Source of the DNA: Patescibacteria group bacterium
GTDB taxonomy: Bacteria; Patescibacteriota; Minisyncoccia; Phycocordibacterales; PALSA-1337
Assembly: GCA_004298345.1 (NCBI GenBank)
Contig: SCTV01000060.1
Coordinates: 1 to 17,918, forward strand
Reading direction: 5' to 3'
DNA: 17,918 nucleotides
A program made the translations under genes and the position numbers. Position 1 is the stretch's first letter, and every line of letters begins with the position of its first letter. The notes beneath the pieces were generated by a model, which saw only the letters and a program-made list of their open reading frames with translations, made no database searches and had not been told where the DNA came from. Positions 13,682 through 17,918 of this stretch are shown piece after piece.

Positions 13682-13767
13682 AACGGCTCAACAAGGCCAT
13701 ATTTCTAAAACGCCTCTGCAGAGCCATATTCAACGGCTCATTAGTTAATGAGCCGTTGAATATGGCT
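13682..13767. repeat. GGCTCA-type palindromic cluster, copy 2, with 22-bp stem
   Basis: A degenerate first unit (ACGGCTCAACAAGGCCA from 13683) is followed by a perfect 22-bp stem, 13722-13743 with 13746-13767, loop GT. The inner core is GGCTCATTA and TAATGAGCC. The two-unit order matches 9048-9089. Both clusters lie between convergent genes. The stem has no following T run, so it is not a standard terminator. Confidence 0.8.
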
Positions 13768-13801
13768 TAAAATCGTCGGTTCTCGAACAAAATAAGTTTC
13801 A

Positions 13802-13845
13802 AACAAATAGTACATCTACGCTATGGCGTAGATGTACTATTTGTT
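13802..13845. terminator. Terminator at the 3' end of folA
   Basis: A 20-bp perfect stem, AACAAATAGTACATCTACGC (13802-13821) and its complement (13826-13845), loop TATG. It lies 4 nt beyond the folA stop on the minus strand. On the plus strand it is followed by GTTTTTA, so it may also work in that direction. Confidence 0.75.
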
Positions 13846-13849
13846 GTTT

Positions 13850-14368
13850 TTATCTAACTAAATCCACCCATGTATACACTAATCCTGTTTTTTCATCCTT
13901 TCGTTCTTCTCGAAAAGTTTCTTTGGTAAATTCAGGGTATTCTGGGAAGAAAATATTTCCCTCAACATCACTTTCTACCAGTGTAAGATAAAGCTTGTCT
14001 ACAAAGGGAAGTGCTTGGGTATATATCTCTCCTCCTCCGATAACAAAAATTTCACTCTGCTCTACTTTTTTAGCTTCCGCGAGCGCCTCTTCTATAGAGT
14101 GTGCCGTGATACAATTTTCTGCTTTAAAATTTACATCTCGGGTGACAATAATGTTTGTCCGATTTGGTAACGCTCTCCCAATAGACTGAAAGGTCTTGCG
14201 ACCCATGATAATTGGGTGCCCAGTAGTCAACATTTTGAATCGTTTCAAATCGTCACTGATTTTCCAGAGTAAATCAGCCCCTTTTCCTATGGCTCGAATC
14301 TTTTTGCCGAGAGCAACAACAATACTTATTTTCGGTTTTGTCACGTTGTTTTTATCTCCGTAAAGCAT
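13850..14368 (-). CDS. folA: Dihydrofolate reductase
   Basis: 172 residues. It has the DHFR start KISIVVALG..AIGKGADLLWKISDDLKRFK, with the catalytic acidic residue in SDDLKRF. Further blocks are the NADPH-binding GHPIIMGRKTFQSIGRALPNRTNIIVTR, FVIGGGEIYTQALPFVDKLYLT, and a C-terminal DEKTGLVYTWVDL. It reduces dihydrofolate to tetrahydrofolate, recycling the product of thymidylate synthase (15793). The usual Pro in the W-x-x-P loop is Ser here (WKISDD). The start ATG at 14368 lies 8 nt after an extended -10 box; a GTG at 14344, closer to the usual family start, is the alternative. Divergent from the CYTH-dcd-thyA group. Confidence 0.95.
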   Translation of the reverse strand: MLYGDKNNVTKPKISIVVALGKKIRAIGKGADLLWKISDDLKRFKMLTTGHPIIMGRKTFQSIGRALPNRTNIIVTRDVNFKAENCITAHSIEEALAEAKKVEQSEIFVIGGGEIYTQALPFVDKLYLTLVESDVEGNIFFPEYPEFTKETFREERKDEKTGLVYTWVDLVR

Positions 14369-14376
14369 ATACTAGT

Positions 14377-14385
14377 AGTATAGCA
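14377..14385 (-). promoter_or_regulatory. Extended -10 promoter of folA
   Basis: TGC-TATACT on the minus strand, 8 nt before the ATG at 14368, implying a leaderless or nearly leaderless mRNA. No good -35 is seen, as is usual with an extended -10. Confidence 0.6.
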
Positions 14386-14496
14386 TTTTGAACTCGGAAA
14401 TTACTTTTTGAGTTACAAATTTTATTCTTGAATCCCTTTAGCAGAGAGTACTCGCTACGGGGCAAGCTTAATCCTTATATCTAACCTTTACCTAAA

Positions 14497-15177
14497 ATGT
14501 CTCATAGCTACGAAATCGAAATAAAAAGTTTACTCGGCTCAAAAGAGAACGCAGACAAGCTGAAGCGAGCTCTTGTGCAAAAAGACCCGTCACTTTCTCT
14601 CGTGGGTAAGGGGAAGCAGCTCAATCACTATTTCAATACTCCACCTGACTTCGCAATACTTGAAAAAGTCATCTCTCCGCTCATCGAAAAAAGTAAAATC
14701 GAATCGCTTAAGAAAATAGTGGCTGAAGGAAAGAAGGTTTCTATCCGTAGTCGTGAGGCTGATGGTAAAGTTCTTTTTGTAATCAAGGCTTCTATCGATG
14801 ACCATAGCAGTGCCAACGGAGTCTCACGCATCGAGTTTGAATCACCGGTTAAACTCTCTTTTGCCCAGCTTGACCAAGTGCTCCTTGATGCCGGCCTGAC
14901 GTATCAGGCAAAATGGTCTCGCGAGAGGGAGGAGTATCAGAGCGGAGACATGCATATTTGTCTCGACAAAAATGCAGGCTATGGCTACCTGGCAGAATTT
15001 GAAAAGGTACTTTCTTCAGCGGGGGAGGCAGACAAGGCAAAAACAGACCTACTCGCCTTTATGAAAAGTGTCGGTGCCACCCCTCTCGACCAGTCACGGC
15101 TCGAGCGAATGTTTGCGCACTATAATACGCATTGGCCGGAGTATTATGGGACGGAAAATATATTTACACTAGAATAA
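14497..15177 (+). CDS. CYTH-domain (triphosphate tunnel) protein
   Basis: 226 residues. The N terminus carries the ExExK signature, EIEIK at 6-10, that defines CYTH/triphosphate tunnel enzymes (class IV adenylate cyclase CyaB-like, thiamine triphosphatase, tripolyphosphatase). Other tunnel-type strands are KKVSIRSREADGKVLFVIKAS with alternating basic residues (about 81-101), GVSRIEFESP, and YLAEFEKVL near residues 168-176. The substrate is an organic or inorganic triphosphate bound with a metal ion; which one cannot be told. Its place before dcd and thyA suggests nucleotide metabolism (inference). It ends 12 nt before dcd. Confidence 0.82.
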   Translation: MSHSYEIEIKSLLGSKENADKLKRALVQKDPSLSLVGKGKQLNHYFNTPPDFAILEKVISPLIEKSKIESLKKIVAEGKKVSIRSREADGKVLFVIKASIDDHSSANGVSRIEFESPVKLSFAQLDQVLLDAGLTYQAKWSREREEYQSGDMHICLDKNAGYGYLAEFEKVLSSAGEADKAKTDLLAFMKSVGATPLDQSRLERMFAHYNTHWPEYYGTENIFTLE

Positions 15178-15189
15178 TTTTAAAATACC

Positions 15190-15786
15190 ATGTTTCTTTC
15201 AGACATAGACATCAAAAAAGCAGTTCAGAACGGAGATATTGTCATCAAAGAATTTGATGAGAAGCGCCTTCAGCCTGCAAGCTATGATATTTGTCTTGGT
15301 AATAAGTTTCTTATTACTTCCAGTCACGAATCATTGGTAATAGATCCGGTGAATAAAATATACGCGAAACACGTTGAGAGAATCGTTCCTGATGGAGAGG
15401 CGTATTATCTACATCCAGGAGTGACGGTGCTCGGTACCTCAAAGGACTATTTTGGTTCTGACAAATATTTGATACAGCTTTCGGGTAAAAGTAGTCTCGC
15501 GCGTATCGGGCTCGTCGTGCACAATACCGCCGGTCTCATCAACCCTGGTCATTTTCTCAATATCACTTTTGAGCTATGTAATTTCAATAAAGTGCCGATT
15601 ATTCTCCGACCGGGCATGCCCATCGGTCAGCTTCTTTTTGCTATGTTGAGTAACAAAGCCCAAAAGGACTACAAAAAAACGGGGAGATATCAAGATCGAG
15701 ATTGGGATCATTTTGCTGACCCAAAAGAACTTGAAGCCAAATTGGTCAAGGCTCCAAAAGCCAAAATCAAGCCAGCTAAAAAATAA
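15190..15786 (+). CDS. dcd: dCTP deaminase
   Basis: 198 residues. It starts with MFLSDIDIKKAVQNGDIVI and RLQPASYDICLGNKF. The core trimeric-dUTPase-fold motifs are LSGKSSLARIGLVVHNTAG, INPGHFLNITFELCN (the acidic residue in FEL corresponds to the catalytic Glu) and RPGMPIGQLLF, then YQDRD. The product of dCTP deamination is dUTP, or dUMP if the enzyme is bifunctional as in some relatives; I cannot decide which. The C-terminal tail (about 184-198) is Lys/Ala/Pro-rich. It is followed after 6 nt by thyA, which uses the dUMP, so the two are co-transcribed. Confidence 0.94.
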   Translation: MFLSDIDIKKAVQNGDIVIKEFDEKRLQPASYDICLGNKFLITSSHESLVIDPVNKIYAKHVERIVPDGEAYYLHPGVTVLGTSKDYFGSDKYLIQLSGKSSLARIGLVVHNTAGLINPGHFLNITFELCNFNKVPIILRPGMPIGQLLFAMLSNKAQKDYKKTGRYQDRDWDHFADPKELEAKLVKAPKAKIKPAKK

Positions 15787-15792
15787 ACGAAA

Positions 15793-16833
15793 ATGAAAAA
15801 GAAAACCGTTTCAAAAATGAAGACGAAAGCAAGGCCAAAAGCTCGGGTAAAAAAAGAAAGACACCTTGAATATCAGTACCTCGACTTGCTCGCTGACATT
15901 ATGAAGAACGGTTTTGAAAAGCGTGAGTTCAATACCGGCATCGCAATAAAAAGCGTGTTTGGGCGAAGCATGCGTTTTGATCTGTCCAAAGGTTTTCCAC
16001 TTTTGACTACCAAAAAAGTTTTTCTCAGGGGTATTATCCACGAGCTCCTTTGGTTTCTAAAAGGTGACGTCAATATAAAATATCTGGTAGACAACGACGT
16101 ACATATTTGGGATGACTGGCCATATAAAGATTATAAAAAGAAGATGGAAAAAGGTGAGGTGCCAAATCTCACCCAAGATGAGTTTATTAAAAAGATAAAA
16201 GAGGATCCTGAGTACGCAAAAAAGTGGGGGAATCTCGGTCCGGTGTATGGTAGGCAGTGGCGCAAATGGCCCGCTGCAGATGGACGAGAGATAGATCAGC
16301 TCGCTTGGGCGATAGAAAAAAGTAAAAAGTATCCCGACCGTAAACATGTGATTGTGTCGGCCTGGAACCCCGAGTACGTTTACGAGATGGCTTTGCCGGG
16401 CACCTCGATGGCTATTCCACCATGCCATATGATGTTCAACATCAATGTGACCAATGGCAAACTTTCTCTCGCCCTCTATCAGCGGAGTGCAGATTCATTC
16501 CTTGGGGTGCCTTTTAATATCGCGAGCTATGCAATGTTGACTATGATTCTTGCATAAGTGTGCGGATATAAAGTAGGAGAATTTGTACATTTTCTGGGAG
16601 ACACACATATTTATGGCAATCACTATGAGCAGGTCAAAGAACAGATGAAGCGAAAGCCGAGGCCGTTTCCAACGATGAAAATTAATCCGGCCAGAAAGAA
16701 TCTTGACGACTTTGTGTTCGAGGACTTTACTATAGAAAATTATGATCCACATCCACCGATTAAAGGCGAGATCACTGCAGTCGGTGGTTTCCATGAGAAA
16801 GATCGCAAAGATTTTACTATGAAGAAAAAGTAA
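15793..16833 (+). pseudogene. thyA: Thymidylate synthase interrupted by one in-frame TAA
   Basis: The frame continues unchanged through a TAA at 16555-16557 and gives 346 codons. Before the stop: GVFGR-type start (SVFGRSMRFDL), TTKKVFLRGIIHELLWFLKGD, GPVYGRQWRKW, catalytic Cys211 in IPPCHMMF, and YQRSADSFLGVPFNIASYAMLTMILA. After it: VCGYKVGEFVHFLGDTHIYGNHYEQ and the C-terminal YDPHPPI. Relatives have Gln or His at the stop position, so CAA to TAA is the simplest change. Without the last 91 residues, part of the folate and nucleotide site is lost, so the truncated protein should be inactive. The enzyme methylates dUMP to dTMP using methylene-THF. Two oddities: a basic N-terminal extension of about 22 residues, and K184-H185 where E. 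coli has two phosphate-binding arginines. Read error, true loss and readthrough are all possible. Confidence 0.9.
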
Positions 16834-16839
16834 AACCAC

Positions 16840-16870
16840 TTCCTGCGTTAGGCAAGACCTAACGCAGGAA
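16840..16870. repeat. Hairpin after thyA, copy B of the RT-end palindrome
   Basis: A perfect 13-bp stem, TTCCTGCGTTAGG (16840-16852) and CCTAACGCAGGAA (16858-16870), loop CAAGA. The central 23 nt (16844-16866), reverse-complemented, match the hairpin at 1209-1231 except at one base. No T run follows on the plus strand, so termination is doubtful. Confidence 0.85.
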
Positions 16871-16892
16871 AACGAAGCATATATCTATTAAC

Positions 16893-17360
16893 ATGAAACA
16901 AACCAACCTCTGTTTTTTAAAAAAAGGCGACCAAATTCTTTTGGCGATGAAAAAGAGAGGGTTTGGAGTGGGGAAATGGAATGGTGTGGGTGGAAAAGTG
17001 GCCGAAGGCGAGACCGTTGAGCAATCTACTATTCGTGAGACACGTGAAGAAATTGGAGTGGTCATTGCGCCAAATGACTTGAAAAAAGTCGCCGACCTTT
17101 ATTTCACGTTTGTCGACAAGGAAGAATGGAACCAACAGTGCTCGGTGTACATGACCTCAGTATGGAAAGGCGAGCCGACCGAGTCTGAAGAAATGAAGCC
17201 GGGGTGGTACGATACTGACAAATTACCTTACGAAAAGATGTGGATAGATGATCCGCACTGGCTCCCTCTGGTGATTGCGGGAGAAATAATTGAAGCACAT
17301 TTTATTTTTAATCAAAAAGGCGAAATAGCAGGGTCGTTTGAAGTAAAGAAGGTTTCGTAA
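16893..17360 (+). CDS. Nudix hydrolase, MTH1-like (8-oxo-dGTP diphosphatase type)
   Basis: 155 residues. The Nudix box is GGKVAEGETVEQSTIRETREEIGV (residues 33-56, written with usual spacing G-x5-E-x7-RE-x2-EE). The surroundings match animal MTH1/NUDT1 better than E. coli MutT: MKKRGFGVGKWNGVGGK, SEEMKPGWYDTDKLPYEKMW, and the WxDD motif W117-I-D119-D120. In MTH1, a Trp, two Asp and an Asn recognise oxidised purines; the Asn is N30 here. It should hydrolyse 8-oxo-dGTP or 2-OH-dATP to the monophosphate. Its place between thyA and glyA fits nucleotide-pool care. A -10-like TATATC lies 7 nt before the ATG. Confidence 0.92.
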   Translation: MKQTNLCFLKKGDQILLAMKKRGFGVGKWNGVGGKVAEGETVEQSTIRETREEIGVVIAPNDLKKVADLYFTFVDKEEWNQQCSVYMTSVWKGEPTESEEMKPGWYDTDKLPYEKMWIDDPHWLPLVIAGEIIEAHFIFNQKGEIAGSFEVKKVS

Positions 17361-17395
17361 TAGACTGAAAAAATACTAACCCTATAAAATTCCAA

Positions 17396-17918
17396 TGAAA
17401 GACACTCAAATCAAAAAACTTATCGAATCGGAAAAAAAGCGGCAAAAGAAAGTGATCAATCTCATCGCCTCAGAAAACGTGGTGTCAAAAGACGTACTCG
17501 AAGCGCTCGGTTCTGAGCTCACCAACAAATACGCTGAAGGGTATTCAGCTCACCGTTATTACGGAGGTAATGAATTTGTAGATAAGATAGAAAATTTGTG
17601 TAAAGATCGAGCCCTCAAACTTTTTGACCTTGATCCTGAGATATGGCACGTCAATGTTCAGCCACTTTCAGGCTCCCCAGCCAACCTCGCAGTCTTTCTC
17701 GCACTCGTGCCAAAAGATGGCAGGATTATGGGAATGTCTCTCGCTCACGGAGGACACCTGACACATGGACAAAAGGTTTCTATCACAGGAAAAATGTGGA
17801 CATCGGTGCAATTTGGAGTAGATGAAAAAAGTGAGACGATAGATTTTGAGGTTATTAAAGCCCAGGCTGTTGCTGAGAAGCCAGCTATTATCGTCGCAGG
17901 ATTTACTGCTTATCCTCG
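17396..17918 (+). CDS. glyA: Serine hydroxymethyltransferase (5' part)
   Basis: 174 codons are visible and the gene runs off the right edge. Signatures are LIASENVVSKDVLEALGSELTNKYAEG, SAHRYYGGNEFVD, the PLP-site region NVQPLSGSPANLAVF, and MSLAHGGHLTHGQKVS. The enzyme converts serine and THF to glycine and 5,10-methylene-THF, the cofactor used by thymidylate synthase and FolD. The ATG at 17396 is 6 nt after a TATAAA -10-like box, again suggesting a leaderless start. The PLP-binding lysine lies outside the window. Confidence 0.96.

Noticed and set aside
16558..16833. The C-terminal thymidylate synthase part as a separate gene from GTG 16558
   Set aside because: It starts in the middle of a conserved domain, right after the stop and in the same frame, with no ribosome site or promoter.
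1..17918. TGA read as glycine, as in some CPR groups
   Set aside because: TGA ends a gene naturally (10923-10925), and no conserved Gly codon is TGA in any recognised gene.
1..17918. CRISPR array
   Set aside because: No regularly spaced direct repeats were seen; the repeats present are isolated palindromes.

Overview
The window looks like chromosome from a Patescibacteria/CPR bacterium, most likely a Parcubacteria-type lineage. This rests on gene content and style (inference). Genes are densely packed and almost none has a Shine-Dalgarno sequence. Many ATGs lie only 6-8 nt after a -10 box, as expected for leaderless mRNAs. Housekeeping proteins are compact. There is an Avd + DGR-type reverse transcriptase pair of the kind common in CPR, and rplK is not followed by rplA. 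The standard bacterial code fits: TAA, TAG and TGA all end genes, and TGA is not read as Gly.

Layout. 1-1231: the 3' part of an Avd-like four-helix-bundle gene (minus) lies head-to-head with a diversity-generating-retroelement-type reverse transcriptase (plus). A 9-nt G tract separates them, and the RT gene ends inside a hairpin. 1257-2940 (minus): a BaiN/YhiN-type flavoprotein and a small membrane protein, in one operon. 3007-6501 (plus): a MacAB-like ABC system (membrane-fusion protein, FtsX-fold permease, LolD/MacB-type ATPase), driven by a promoter that shares its -35 box with the divergent minus-strand operon. 6563-9004: a class I methyltransferase, a long nested inverted repeat, a short upstream ORF coupled to an unknown protein, and an RluA-type pseudouridine synthase. 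9048-9392: palindromes and a small minus-strand membrane protein. 9459-12094: folD, an unknown protein with a strong Shine-Dalgarno, a SIMPL-domain protein and a 50-residue lmo0937-type membrane peptide. 12311-13616: secE-nusG-rplK behind a good promoter and an attenuator-like leader. 13633-13845: terminators and a 22-bp palindrome between convergent rplK and folA. 14368-17918: folA (minus), then CYTH protein, dcd, thyA, an MTH1-like Nudix hydrolase and the 5' part of glyA (plus).

Function. folD, folA, thyA and glyA together give the thymidylate/one-carbon folate cycle. dcd feeds dUMP into it, and the Nudix protein probably cleans oxidised nucleotides. thyA carries an in-frame TAA in an otherwise well-conserved sequence, so the cycle is either broken, read through, or misread in this assembly.

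The most interesting signals are: (1) the Avd/RT pair with a frame-breaking C tract; (2) a 23-nt hairpin at the end of the RT gene that recurs, with one mismatch, 15.6 kb away after thyA; (3) the thyA stop; (4) compact divergent and leaderless promoters; (5) two unknown genes that alone carry Shine-Dalgarno sites and have similar starts; (6) two copies of a bipartite GGCTCA palindrome, both between convergent genes. No template repeat, variable repeat, tRNA, rRNA or CRISPR array was found by eye.
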